From Pseudomonas putida (GTDB lineage: Bacteria > Pseudomonadota > Gammaproteobacteria > Pseudomonadales > Pseudomonadaceae), in the NCBI RefSeq assembly GCF_028682475.1, contig NZ_JANHLE010000019.1:1-64000 (forward strand): a stretch of 64,000 nucleotides of DNA, read 5' to 3'. The notes beneath the pieces are model-generated. The model saw nothing but the letters and a program-made list of their open reading frames with translations. It had not been told where the DNA came from and searched no databases. Shown in pieces: positions 1-8,677 of the stretch. The number at the start of each line of letters is the position of its first letter. The first letter of the stretch is position 1. Position numbers and translations under genes: made by a program.

Positions 1-132
1 TATCCCGCCATTATCGAATGGTCCAAACCACTGCCGCCCGAGCAGTGGGCCAAGCGCTCCCCGGAGCTGGAAGCTGCCATCGCCAAGCGTGAGGAGGAAT
101 TGGCCGCGCAAGCGCTACGAGAGCAGCCTTGA
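1..132 (+). CDS. C-terminal end of a truncated gene, product unknown
   Basis: Frame 1 is open from the window edge to a TGA at 130-132 and encodes 43 residues. The visible tail is rich in Glu, Ala, Lys and Pro (IEWSKPLPPEQWAKRSPELE near its start, ending in EQP) and looks like a charged helical C-terminus; no membrane segment or catalytic motif is visible. Codon use matches the neighbouring core genes, so this is probably a real gene end rather than a chance frame. Too little is present to name a family. It converges with speA across a REP pair. Confidence 0.6.
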   Translation, partial: YPAIIEWSKPLPPEQWAKRSPELEAAIAKREEELAAQALREQP

Positions 133-200
133 GGCTGGCAACCGTTGTGATCATTCTGATCAGCCGAGATTGGGGGAAATGATGTGGCTATGTGGGCCTC

Positions 201-332
201 ATCGCGGGGCAAGCCCGCTCCCACCGGGCAGTCCGCTCCTACAAGACAGTTGCTCCCACCGAAGTGGGAGCTTTCAAAGCAGGTCCCACCAGGTTCACAC
301 AACCCCCGGTGGGAGCGGGCTTGCCCCGCGAT
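201..332. repeat. REP pair (type I), speA 3' side
   Basis: Two inverted 25-base REP copies lie at 201-225 (ATCGCGGGGCAAGCCCGCTC start) and 308-332 (ends in CCCCGCGAT), separated by 82 bases. The gap itself holds a small hairpin (GCTCCCACC GAA-type turn, about 251-271). The second copy ends four bases before the speA stop codon at 337. Each arm contains its own short hairpin (GCGGG...CCCGC). This is the standard arrangement of Pseudomonas REP doublets (REPINs) mobilised by RAYT enzymes; no RAYT gene is in this window. Confidence 0.9.
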
Positions 333-336
333 TGCA

Positions 337-2250
337 TCAGCTCGACAGGTAAGACGAACGCGTCAGCCCCAGACGCAAGGCATCAAGGAACTGGGTCTTC
401 TCACGCGCGGTGATCTTGGCGCTGGCGCACTTGTCGCGGTAGTGCGTCATCAACTCCTCCGGCGACAGGTGCACGTAGCGCAGCATGTCTTCGATGGTGT
501 CGTGGGTCTCGATACCGGCGTGGTACACAGTGCCGTTGGGGTTCTGGTAGATGTTCACCGAGTCGGTGTCACCAAACAGGTTGTGCATGTCACCGAGAAT
601 CTCCTGGTAGGCACCGACCAGGAAAATCCCCAGCAGGTAGTCCTCACCCTCGTTGATGCCGTGCACCGGCAGGCTGGTCTCGATGCTCTGCTCGTCGACG
701 TACTGGTTGATCTTGCCATCGGAGTCGCAGGTCAGGTCCTGCAGCACCGCACGGCGCATCGGCTCTTCGTCGAGGCGATGCAGCGGCAGGATCGGCAGGA
801 CCTGGCCGATGGCCCAGGTGTCCGGCAGGCTCTGGAACACCGAGAAGTTGCAGATGTACTTGTCGGCGAGCTTGTCGTTGAGCTCGTCCAGCACCTGACG
901 GTGCGAACGCTGACGCGCCTTGAGCGAGTTGTGCAGGCGCCGGCAGACGGCGAAGTAGCACTGCTCGGCCAGGGCTTTCTCGGCCAGGGTGATCTTGCCG
1001 TCGGCGTACTGCGCGGCCACGTCGCTCATGTAGTGCGTGGCACGCCAGTAAGTCTCGGTGACCATCTCGATATCGGTCGGACCGAGCAGGTCGGCCAGCC
1101 ACTGGACGGTCTCGGGCAGGCTTTCCTTGTTGTCGATCACCGGCACTTCGTCGTTGTGCTTCTCGACGTCGGTAACCTGCACCACCAGCATGGCGTGGTG
1201 GGCGGTTAGCGAGCGGCCGCTCTCGGAGAAGATGTGCGGATGCGGCAGGCCCTGGGCATCGCAGAACTCTTTGAGCATGCCGACCACGACACCGGCGTAA
1301 TCGTCCATGTCGTAGTTGATCGAGCTGGCGTTGCGCGAGTGGGTACCGTCGTAGTCGACACCCAGGCCGCCACCGACGTCGATGTGATCGACCGGCAGGT
1401 TCAGGGCGCGCAGCTCGCCGTAGTAACGGATCGCTTCCTTGAAACCGTGCTGGTAGTCGGCCAGGTTGGCGATCTGCGAACCCATGTGGAAGTGCAGCAG
1501 GCGGATGCCCTGATCGAGGCCGGCGTCGCGGAAACGCTGGACCACCGAGATCAGTTGCGCAGCCGACAAGCCGAACTTGGACTTCTCGCCACCGGTATCG
1601 GCCCATTTGCTCGACGCCAGCGACGACAGGCGCACGCGCAGACCGACCTGCGGCTTGACCTTGAGCTCGGCCGCTTCTTCGATCACCAGGGCCACTTCCG
1701 ACTCTTTCTCGATGACGATGAAGACGTTGTGGCCGAGCTTCTGGCCCATCAGTGCCAGACGAATGAACTCACGGTCCTTGTAACCGTTGCAGACGATGGT
1801 GCCGCCCTTCGGTGCCAGCGCCAGTACCGCCAGCAGTTCCGGCTTGGAACCGGCCTCAAGGCCGATGGACACGTTCTGGGTGGCGATGATGTTTTCCACC
1901 ACCGCTTCCTGCTGGTTGACCTTGATCGGGTACAACGCGGTGTACTGGCTCTGGTACTCCAGGCGTGCGATGTTGGCGTCGAACGCACCGGTCAGCTGGC
2001 GCACGCGGTCTTGCAGGATGTCTGGGAAACGCACCAGCAGCGGCAGCGACAGGCCGCTCTTGCGCAGCTCGTCGACCTGTTCGTACAGATCGATCGGTGC
2101 GCTGCCAGGCCCGTTGGGGCGGACTTCGACGCGGCCGGCCTCGTTGATTGCGAAGTAACCGGCCCCCCAATGGCGAATCCCGTAAACACTGCGGCTGTCC
2201 GCAACTGTCCATTGGCTGCCATCATCTTTGCGTGTGCGTCGTACGGACAT
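337..2250 (-). CDS. speA: Biosynthetic arginine decarboxylase SpeA
   Basis: A 637-residue protein, the usual length for SpeA. It converts L-arginine to agmatine and CO2 with PLP, the first step of the agmatine route to putrescine and spermidine in the cytosol. Lys110 in YPIKVNQQ matches the PLP-binding lysine context of the family. The glycine-rich segment DVGGGLGVDYDGT and the conserved FSESGRSLTAHHAM segment are present, and the C-terminal domain is complete. It stands alone on the minus strand and has its own leader (2251-2400) before the divergent-looking 5' side; the REP pair follows directly after its stop. Start ATG at 2250 gives the family N-terminus MSVRRTRKDDG. Identification is very secure. 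Confidence 0.97.
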   Translation of the reverse strand: MSVRRTRKDDGSQWTVADSRSVYGIRHWGAGYFAINEAGRVEVRPNGPGSAPIDLYEQVDELRKSGLSLPLLVRFPDILQDRVRQLTGAFDANIARLEYQSQYTALYPIKVNQQEAVVENIIATQNVSIGLEAGSKPELLAVLALAPKGGTIVCNGYKDREFIRLALMGQKLGHNVFIVIEKESEVALVIEEAAELKVKPQVGLRVRLSSLASSKWADTGGEKSKFGLSAAQLISVVQRFRDAGLDQGIRLLHFHMGSQIANLADYQHGFKEAIRYYGELRALNLPVDHIDVGGGLGVDYDGTHSRNASSINYDMDDYAGVVVGMLKEFCDAQGLPHPHIFSESGRSLTAHHAMLVVQVTDVEKHNDEVPVIDNKESLPETVQWLADLLGPTDIEMVTETYWRATHYMSDVAAQYADGKITLAEKALAEQCYFAVCRRLHNSLKARQRSHRQVLDELNDKLADKYICNFSVFQSLPDTWAIGQVLPILPLHRLDEEPMRRAVLQDLTCDSDGKINQYVDEQSIETSLPVHGINEGEDYLLGIFLVGAYQEILGDMHNLFGDTDSVNIYQNPNGTVYHAGIETHDTIEDMLRYVHLSPEELMTHYRDKCASAKITAREKTQFLDALRLGLTRSSYLSS

Positions 2251-2403
2251 TGAAGTCCCCTATATAGAAAGTCGAAAAACACCGGCCCACGGTCGGCGGG
2301 CGCAGTGTAAAACCTGGAAATGACGATTTTCCGTGTTCAGGGATAGACCCTTCCTACGGGAACGAGTTTAGAAAGCGAACGGCAAAAAATCGCGATGCGG
2401 TAT

Positions 2404-2775
2404 TCAACCGCCGGACTTTTTCGCTTTGAAGCCTTGTTTGATCAGCTCTGCCAACAACAGCTCGACATGATCGCCCTGGATTTCGATGACCCCGTCTTTC
2501 AACGCGCCGCCGGTTCCGCAGCGGCGCTTGAGCGTGCTGGCCAGATCCTTGAGCTGTTCCAGGGGCAGCGGTACACCGCTGATGGTCGTCACCGTCTTGC
2601 CGCCACGGCCTTTGCTTTCGCGGCGCACGCGAGCAATGCCATCGCCTTCGGGGATGAGCGTCTGTTTGCAGATGCAGGCATCTATGGGTTTGCTGCAGTC
2701 CGGACAATGCCGACCTGCATCAGTGGAGAACACCAGGCCACCGAGGGCGGCAAATGATGCGGCTTTTTTGGCCAC
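2404..2775 (-). CDS. SUI1/YciH-family translation initiation factor-like protein
   Basis: From a GTG at 2775 the protein has 123 residues, the normal size for bacterial YciH/SUI1 proteins. A GAGGA ribosome site lies seven bases upstream of the GTG (minus strand), whereas upstream in-frame starts give an Arg/Pro-rich leader with no family character. The N-terminus carries a zinc-ribbon-like set of cysteines (CPDCSKPIDACICKQ, about residues 25-40), followed by the SUI1 beta-alpha fold (GRGGKTVTTISGVPL, then CGTGGALKDGVIEIQGDH). In E. coli YciH is proposed to act in initiation fidelity or stress repression of translation. It lies between speA and the Nudix gene in the same direction but has its own spacing on both sides. 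Confidence 0.88.
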   Translation of the reverse strand: MAKKAASFAALGGLVFSTDAGRHCPDCSKPIDACICKQTLIPEGDGIARVRRESKGRGGKTVTTISGVPLPLEQLKDLASTLKRRCGTGGALKDGVIEIQGDHVELLLAELIKQGFKAKKSGG

Positions 2776-2970
2776 TTTTGATCCTCGTACGGTGAGGACA
2801 AAAACTGGTCGACGCCCCGGGCAGGGTACCGACCGCGAAGCCCCACTCTGGCAGGGGCAGCGCAACTGCCGTACCCAGGGTACGGCAGCCTTGAAAGGCC
2901 GCGCAGTGTAACGATAAATGCCGCGGATGCTAAGTCCAAAACTGCGCCAATTTGCACAGGATTCGCGACT

Positions 2971-3507
2971 TCAGGCCCGACGGTCGATATAGCGCTGCAA
3001 AGCGGCCAGGGAATCGGGGCAATACGGCTGTTGCCGACTGTCGGCCAGGGCCTGTTCGAGCGGCAGAAACCGCGCTTCGCTGACCTCTTCGGGCTGCAGG
3101 CGCAAAGGCCCGTCCCAGACCGCTGAAAACACCGCGCACCAGAGGCGGTTGCCGGGCTGGTCGAAGAAAAAGCGTTCGTGGGCGGTCAGCTCGACCCCGG
3201 TCACGCCCAACTCTTCTTCCAGTTCGCGGGCAGCCGACTCGGCAAAGCTTTCGTCGGCCTGGACCATGCCACCGGCAGCGACATCCCAGTACCCCGGGTA
3301 AATCGCCTTGCTCTCGGTGCGCCGGTGCACGCACAACTCACCGGCCGAGTTGAACAACAGAATGTAAGTGCCGCGCCCGATCAGGCCCTTTTCACGCAAT
3401 TCGGCGCGAGGCAGTGCCCCCAGCAGCCGATCCTGCTCGTCGACCCAGGCGATCAGTTCGGCATCGGAGGCAGCGCGGTGCGCCGCCTCTTGTCTGGAAA
3501 TGGCCAC
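2971..3507 (-). CDS. Nudix hydrolase, YfcD-like
   Basis: 178 residues. The Nudix box is intact: GMVQADE, then seven residues, then RELEEELGV, satisfying G-x5-E-x7-REUxEExGU at about residues 79-102. The N-terminal DEQDRLLGALPRAELREKGL stretch and the CVHRRTESKAIYPGYWD segment are typical of the YfcD/IDI-like subgroup, which hydrolyses nucleoside-diphosphate-linked substrates; the real substrate is unknown. It starts three bases after the DUF2333 stop at 3511, so the two genes are almost certainly co-transcribed leftwards. Confidence 0.88.
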   Translation of the reverse strand: MAISRQEAAHRAASDAELIAWVDEQDRLLGALPRAELREKGLIGRGTYILLFNSAGELCVHRRTESKAIYPGYWDVAAGGMVQADESFAESAARELEEELGVTGVELTAHERFFFDQPGNRLWCAVFSAVWDGPLRLQPEEVSEARFLPLEQALADSRQQPYCPDSLAALQRYIDRRA

Positions 3508-3510
3508 CGA

Positions 3511-4584
3511 TCAGCCTTGCGACAACAGTTGGCGCAGGTCGATCACCGCCGCGTTGGCGCGGGAGATGTAGTTGGCCATGACCAGCGAGTGGTTGGCCCA
3601 CATGCCGAAGCCGCTGCCATTGAGCACCATCGGGCTCCACAGCGGCTCCTGAGAGGCCTCCAGCTCGCGAATGATCTGCCGCACGCTGACCGTGGCGTTC
3701 TTCTTCGCCAGAACGTCGGCGAAGTCCACTTCGATGGCGCGCAGCAGGTGCGACAGTGCCCAGGCCTGACCACGGGCTTCATAGAAGACGTTGTCGATCT
3801 GCAGCCACGGGGTTTCGACCACTTCTTCATCGAGCTGCGGCGCCTGGCCGGCAACCACCGACTCGGTCTTCAGGGTGCTGTTGAGCTTGACCCGGCCCAC
3901 GCTGGCCGACAGGCGCTGCGACAACGAACCCAGGCGGGTGGCGACGTCACCCAGCCAGTTGTTGAGGTTGTCGGCACGGGTGTAGAACAGCGCACCTTGC
4001 TGATCCGCCGAGGCCAGACGCTTCTGGTAGCGGCTCAGGGAATTGATGCCTTCCTGGAACTCCGACTCGCTCGACGGCAGGATCCAGCTCTTGTTGTCAA
4101 AGTTGAAGCGCGGCTCGGCCTTGGCCAGGTCGGCGTCTTCAGCGGACTGCGACTGCGAGCGGGCGAAGTCCTTGCGCAGCGCCCGGCTCAGGTCGCGAAC
4201 CTGGACCAGCACGCCGTATTCCCAGCTGGGCATGTTGTCCATCCACAGGCCAGGCGGGAAGCGGTCGTTGGAAATGTAGCCGCCGGGTTTGTGCAGCAAG
4301 GTGCCGGCAACGGTCTTGAGGGTTTCTACGGTGGTGTAGCCAACAACCATCTGCTGGCCGGTCATTTCGGCGGCAGCCTGGGCATTTTGCTGGACCGGGA
4401 ACAGGTCCGGCTCGGCGCTCCAGTACCAACCCAGGCCAATGCACACCAGCAGGTACAGGCCAATCAGCGTGCCCAGGGCACGGCTGAAGAACAGGCCGCC
4501 GAAATAGCTGCGGGTGGCGGCACTGCGGGGCTCGACCCGCTCGCGCGCTTCGGCTTTGCCTGTACGGTTTTTCCAGTCCAGCAT
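3511..4584 (-). CDS. DUF2333 family inner-membrane protein
   Basis: 357 residues from the ATG at 4584, which has an AAAGGA ribosome site upstream; an in-frame ATG at 4629 would add 15 residues of unlikely sequence. One membrane segment near residues 35-55 (LIGLYLLVCIGLGWYW) follows a charged N-terminus, so most of the protein (about 300 residues) faces the periplasm. It matches the DUF2333 proteins found beside gcbA in pseudomonads by position, length and the Trp-rich motif IDNVFYEARGQAWALSHLL. No biochemical function is known to me. First gene of a two-gene operon with the Nudix hydrolase. Confidence 0.8.
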   Translation of the reverse strand: MLDWKNRTGKAEARERVEPRSAATRSYFGGLFFSRALGTLIGLYLLVCIGLGWYWSAEPDLFPVQQNAQAAAEMTGQQMVVGYTTVETLKTVAGTLLHKPGGYISNDRFPPGLWMDNMPSWEYGVLVQVRDLSRALRKDFARSQSQSAEDADLAKAEPRFNFDNKSWILPSSESEFQEGINSLSRYQKRLASADQQGALFYTRADNLNNWLGDVATRLGSLSQRLSASVGRVKLNSTLKTESVVAGQAPQLDEEVVETPWLQIDNVFYEARGQAWALSHLLRAIEVDFADVLAKKNATVSVRQIIRELEASQEPLWSPMVLNGSGFGMWANHSLVMANYISRANAAVIDLRQLLSQG

Positions 4585-4864
4585 GGCGTTGTCCTTTCTG
4601 TCACGTCGGTTCAAGGGGTTCGACCGCAACCCCCGGGCTTCGTGCCAGCGCGCTGCGGAATTTCCACGGTGCGCCGCCTGCCGGGGTCGGCAAGTATCGC
4701 TGCACTATAAATCAAGCGGGTCGGTTCGCATAAGCGACTATCGAGTCAGCAAATGAATAACAAACCTGTACAGATAATTGATACAAGGCACTCGATTGTC
4801 CAGTAAGTGGTGCTAGCATAGAGCCATCACTCGAACTGCCTCACCCCATATAAGTAGTCAGGAC

Positions 4865-6478
4865 ATGACCGAGCCAGAAGACCCCAACCGTGAACGCCTC
4901 AAGCAACATTTTGCCCAGCGGGTGATTCACCAGGCTCGGCAGATACTCGAGATCTGGCAGCGCCTGCAGCGCAGCGAGTGGTCGACTGGCGATCTGGGCG
5001 AACTGTGCGAAGCCAACCTGCGTCTACAGCGCTACGCCGCGCGTTTCGAACAACCTGAGCACAGCGAACTGGCCGAGGCCATCGGCCACACCCTGGAGGC
5101 CGTCGAGGCCAACAGCGCGCGCTTGAGCAGTCATCTGATCAGCGAACTCAACCGGCTGATGCAGCGCCTGTCGCGCACCGGCCTGCGCCAGGGCGACCAG
5201 CTCGAACAGGTGCCGTTGCCGCCGTTGCGCAAACCGGTCTACATCATGCTCCAGGACCATGACCGCGCCGAGCGCCTGGCCCAGCAACTGGAGTTCTTCG
5301 GCCTCGGTGTACAAGCCTTGTACAGCGCCGATGCGTTTCGTGCCTCGATGAGCGAGCGGCTGCCATCGGCGATCGTCATGGATGTCGACTTCAGCGGCAG
5401 CGGTGTCGGCCTGCAACTGGCGGCCCAGGCCCAGCAAGGCCTGGAGCAACGGGTGCCGTTGCTGTTCTTCAGCCTGCATGAAACCGACACGCCCACGCGT
5501 CTGGCGGCCGTGCGCGCCGGTGGTCAGGAGTTTCTGACCGGCACCCTGGAAGCGTCCAGCCTGCTGGAAAAAGTCGAGCTGTTGACCAGCGTCACCCAGT
5601 ACGAACCCTTCAGGGTGCTGATCATCGACGACTCGCGGGCCCAGGCCATGCACACCGAGCGCCTGCTCAACAGTGCCGGCATCGTCACCCGGACCCTGAT
5701 CGAGCCGATCCGCACCATGGCCGAGCTGGCCGACTTCCAGCCCGACCTGATCATCCTCGACATGTACATGCCCGACTGCACCGGTACCGAGCTGGCCAAG
5801 GTGATTCGTCACAATGACCGCTACGTCAGCGTGCCGATCATTTACCTGTCCGCCGAGGACGACCTGGACAAGCAGCTCGACGCCATGAGTGAAGGCGGCG
5901 ATGACTTCCTGACCAAGCCGATCCGCTCGCGCCACCTGATCACCACGGTGCGCAACCGTGCCGCACGTGCGCGCAATCTCAAGGCGCGGATGGTCCGTGA
6001 CAGCCTGACCGGGCTGTATAACCACACCCATATCCTGCAACTGCTCGAAGACTGCAGCTTCCGCGCCCGCCGCGAAGCACAGCCGCTGAGCTTTGCCATG
6101 CTCGACATCGACCACTTCAAGAAGGTCAATGACAGCCATGGTCACCCCATGGGCGACCGGGTAATCAAGAGCCTGGCGCTGTTTCTCAAGCAGCGCCTGC
6201 GCAAGACCGACTTCATCGGCCGCTACGGCGGTGAAGAGTTCGCCATCGTCATGCCCAACACCGACCTGACGGCAGCGCATAAAGTGCTGGATGAAATCCG
6301 CCGGCGTTTTGCCGAGATCCACTACCCGGCGCAACCGCGGGATCTGTCCTGCACCTTCAGCGCTGGAGTGGTGCAACTGAGCGATGAGCTCGACGCCCTG
6401 AGCATGGCCACCGCCGCCGACGAAGCCCTGTACCGCGCCAAAGGTGCTGGACGCAACCGGGTACAGCGCGTCGACTAA
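4865..6478 (+). CDS. gcbA: Diguanylate cyclase GcbA (REC-REC-GGDEF)
   Basis: 537 residues. Order: a helical N-terminal part (1-110) resembling an Hpt bundle, a first receiver domain (about 124-243), a second receiver (about 249-365), then GGDEF (about 375-535). Receiver 2 is complete (DD at 255-256, phospho-acceptor D299, TKP at 350-352). Receiver 1 keeps D173 but has TGT where TKP is expected, so it is probably not phosphorylated normally. The active site reads GGEEF (455-459), with an inhibitory I-site RKTD (446-449) at the standard five-residue spacing. GcbA makes c-di-GMP and promotes surface attachment in P. fluorescens and P. aeruginosa. Monocistronic-looking; the chemoreceptor gene downstream has its own promoter. 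Confidence 0.92.
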   Translation: MTEPEDPNRERLKQHFAQRVIHQARQILEIWQRLQRSEWSTGDLGELCEANLRLQRYAARFEQPEHSELAEAIGHTLEAVEANSARLSSHLISELNRLMQRLSRTGLRQGDQLEQVPLPPLRKPVYIMLQDHDRAERLAQQLEFFGLGVQALYSADAFRASMSERLPSAIVMDVDFSGSGVGLQLAAQAQQGLEQRVPLLFFSLHETDTPTRLAAVRAGGQEFLTGTLEASSLLEKVELLTSVTQYEPFRVLIIDDSRAQAMHTERLLNSAGIVTRTLIEPIRTMAELADFQPDLIILDMYMPDCTGTELAKVIRHNDRYVSVPIIYLSAEDDLDKQLDAMSEGGDDFLTKPIRSRHLITTVRNRAARARNLKARMVRDSLTGLYNHTHILQLLEDCSFRARREAQPLSFAMLDIDHFKKVNDSHGHPMGDRVIKSLALFLKQRLRKTDFIGRYGGEEFAIVMPNTDLTAAHKVLDEIRRRFAEIHYPAQPRDLSCTFSAGVVQLSDELDALSMATAADEALYRAKGAGRNRVQRVD

Positions 6479-6518
6479 TCAAGGCAAAGTGCCACTTTAT
6501 TTGCCCAAACGCCTGACT

Positions 6519-6537
6519 TCGTCATAACCCGGTCACA
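6519..6537 (+). promoter_or_regulatory. Candidate Pho box upstream of the chemoreceptor
   Basis: The 19 bases TCGTCATAACCCGGTCACA agree with the PhoB box consensus CTGTCATAWAWCTGTCACA at 14 of 19 positions, including both GTCA cores at the correct 11-base period. It sits 53 bases before the start of the CtpL-like chemoreceptor, a sensible distance for a PhoB-activated promoter. CtpL is known as a receptor for phosphate taxis in P. aeruginosa, which makes phosphate-starvation control plausible. Seen directly: the sequence; inferred: PhoB binding. Confidence 0.6.
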
Positions 6538-6589
6538 AAAACGCAATAACTTCAGGGGCTTACCATTCGGCCGTTGGTAGACCCCGGAC

Positions 6590-8551
6590 ATGCGCCTGAA
6601 GCTGCTCACCAATTTCAACACCCTGTTGCTGGTCACCGTCTGTATCGCCCTGGGCGCCACCCTGTGGTGGTCGCAGCGTGCGCTGGAACGCCCCTACCAG
6701 ATCATGGAGCGCTACCTGTCGCTGTCGCAGCAGTTCCAGAACCAGGCGGCGCGCAACATCCTCGACTACCTCAACAGCGGCGACGCCTTGCGCCACGCCA
6801 CTGCGGTGCAGGCCACCAGCGCCCTGCAGGAGGAGCTCAAGCAACTGCCCGCGGCGCTGTCCGCCTCCCTGCGCCCGAGTCTGGACAGCCTGCAAGGCTT
6901 TGCCGGCAACGAGCTGTTGGCGGCCGGCAAACTGGCCGGCGACCCGCAAGCCTTGTTGCTTCAGGCTGAACGCGAGCTGGGCGCAAGCCTCGACCAACTG
7001 GCCAGCTACGCCCAGAACAGCACCAGCGGCGATGCCGGGCGCTATACCGCGCCGTTGTTGCGCGCCGCACTGCACCTCTCGCGGCTGTCGCTGGCCCGCG
7101 ACAAGCTGGTCAGCAGTGGTCGCAGCGAACTGGCGGACGAGGTCGAGCGTGAGCTGCAACAAATGCTTGCCCAGGCTCAGGCGCTCGATGAACTGCCGCT
7201 GCTCGGCGTCACCGCCGCGCGTGAATCGAATGCCGACGACTTTGCCGCGCTGATGGGCCTGGAAACGCAAAGCACCGGCGAAAGCGAAGACACCGGCGTC
7301 GCCCTCAAACGGGAACTGAACAGCCTGCTCAAGCGCTACCCTGGCGAACTGCAACGCACCCGCGAACAGATCCAGCGCCGCAGCGAGCTGGCCAACCGCA
7401 CTCACCAGCAGATCGACGCGGTGCAACAGGCGATGGCCGCCCTCGAACCGCTGGTGCGCAGTCAGCACGCCACGATCCAGGGCGAGGTGCGGCTGATCCA
7501 GGGCGTGATGATTGGCCTGATCCTGTTGATCGCCGTGCTCATCGACACCTTGCAACGGCGCCTGGCTCGGGTGCTGACCAACCTCGCGCCAGCGCTTTCA
7601 CGCTGGACCGAAGGTGACTTCGGCCAGGCGATTGCCCTGGGCAAAAGCAACCGTGAAATGCATGACATCCAGGATTCGCTCAACCGCCTGCGCCTGTACC
7701 TGGTGGAACTGGTCGGGACCATCCGCAGCAATGCTGAACAGGTGGCGGGCAGCAGTCATGCCCTGGCCGGCATGAGCAGTGCCCTGCATGCGGGTGCCGA
7801 GCGCCAGGCCGGCGATACCGCGCAGATCCGCGACGCGCTAGGCGAACTGGAAGCGACCATCCTGCAGGTCGCCGGCGATGCCAGTCAGGCGGCCGACGCC
7901 AGCCGCGATGCCGGGCGCGCGGTAGAACAAGGCCAGGCGGTGATCGGCCAGAGCCTGACCGGCTTGCGCGCGCTGGTCGATGAAGTGCAAGGCAATGCCC
8001 AGATGATCGAACAACTGGCCGAAGAGTCGGCCACCATCGGTGGTGTGCTGACCGTCATTCGCTCGATTGCCGAGCAGACCAACCTGCTGGCCCTGAACGC
8101 TGCGATTGAAGCGGCACGCGCCGGGGAGATGGGCCGCGGCTTTGCCGTAGTGGCCGAAGAAGTGCGCTCGCTGGCCCAGCGCACCACGGGGGCTACTGGC
8201 GAGATCCAGACCTTGATCGGCCGTCTGCAACAAGCCGCGCGAGAATCGGTAGAGGGCATGCGCGCCCAGCTCGAACATGCCGAAACAACCGCTGACAAGG
8301 CTCAGGCCGCCGACGGTGCGCTGGATGAAATCGTCGCGGCGATCCAGACCATCTCGGCGACGGCGGTACGCATTGCCGATGTCACGGCACAGCAGAGCGG
8401 CGCGGTGAGCGAGATTCGCGACCACAGCGAGCGGATTCATGATCTGGGGGAAGACAACTTGCAACGTATCGGTGAAGGCCGTGAGCAAGGTGAACAGTTG
8501 CTCAGGCTGGGGGGCGAGTTGAATACGGCGGTGCGCACGTTCCGGCTGTAA
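6590..8551 (+). CDS. ctpL: Methyl-accepting chemotaxis protein, CtpL-like
   Basis: 653 residues. TM1 at about 7-30 (TLLLVTVCIALGATLWW), a long periplasmic helical sensor (about 31-300), TM2 at about 303-325 (MIGLILLIAVLIDTL), a HAMP domain, then the cytoplasmic signalling domain with the conserved hairpin tip (EQTNLLALNAAIEAARAGE, about 504-522). Its place between gcbA and dsbD is that of PA4844 (ctpL), a receptor for inorganic phosphate taxis that works with the phosphate-binding protein PstS. The ligand here is inferred from synteny, supported by the Pho box upstream. A REP pair begins five bases after the stop. Confidence 0.85.
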   Translation: MRLKLLTNFNTLLLVTVCIALGATLWWSQRALERPYQIMERYLSLSQQFQNQAARNILDYLNSGDALRHATAVQATSALQEELKQLPAALSASLRPSLDSLQGFAGNELLAAGKLAGDPQALLLQAERELGASLDQLASYAQNSTSGDAGRYTAPLLRAALHLSRLSLARDKLVSSGRSELADEVERELQQMLAQAQALDELPLLGVTAARESNADDFAALMGLETQSTGESEDTGVALKRELNSLLKRYPGELQRTREQIQRRSELANRTHQQIDAVQQAMAALEPLVRSQHATIQGEVRLIQGVMIGLILLIAVLIDTLQRRLARVLTNLAPALSRWTEGDFGQAIALGKSNREMHDIQDSLNRLRLYLVELVGTIRSNAEQVAGSSHALAGMSSALHAGAERQAGDTAQIRDALGELEATILQVAGDASQAADASRDAGRAVEQGQAVIGQSLTGLRALVDEVQGNAQMIEQLAEESATIGGVLTVIRSIAEQTNLLALNAAIEAARAGEMGRGFAVVAEEVRSLAQRTTGATGEIQTLIGRLQQAARESVEGMRAQLEHAETTADKAQAADGALDEIVAAIQTISATAVRIADVTAQQSGAVSEIRDHSERIHDLGEDNLQRIGEGREQGEQLLRLGGELNTAVRTFRL

Positions 8552-8556
8552 TGGCT

Positions 8557-8638
8557 ATCGCGGGGCAAGCCCGCTCCCACCGGGCCATCGCTTGATTGAG
8601 CCAGGCCAGGAGCGGTGGGAGCGGGCTTGCCCCGCGAT
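8557..8638. repeat. REP pair (type I) between ctpL and dsbD
   Basis: Inverted REP copies at 8557-8581 and 8614-8638, outer ends ATCGCG/CGCGAT, gap 32 bases. The pair fills most of the space between the ctpL stop and the dsbD start, and overlaps the region of false upstream dsbD starts. Confidence 0.9.
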
Positions 8639-8677
8639 TGGGTTATCATGCTGCCAATTCTGTACAGCGAGACCGCC

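Noticed and set aside
184..1209. Long plus-strand frame opposite speA, and a second one at 1234-2253
   Set aside because: Both are antisense to a certain gene; composition (Val/His/Gln/Asp-rich) is what high-GC codons give in the opposite frame.
3178..4710. 510-codon plus-strand frame opposite Nudix and DUF2333
   Set aside because: It runs across two real genes and their junction, with no ribosome site and shadow composition.
8615..8677. Upstream extension of dsbD
   Set aside because: The extra codons are REP sequence; the signal peptide begins at the ATG at 8678.
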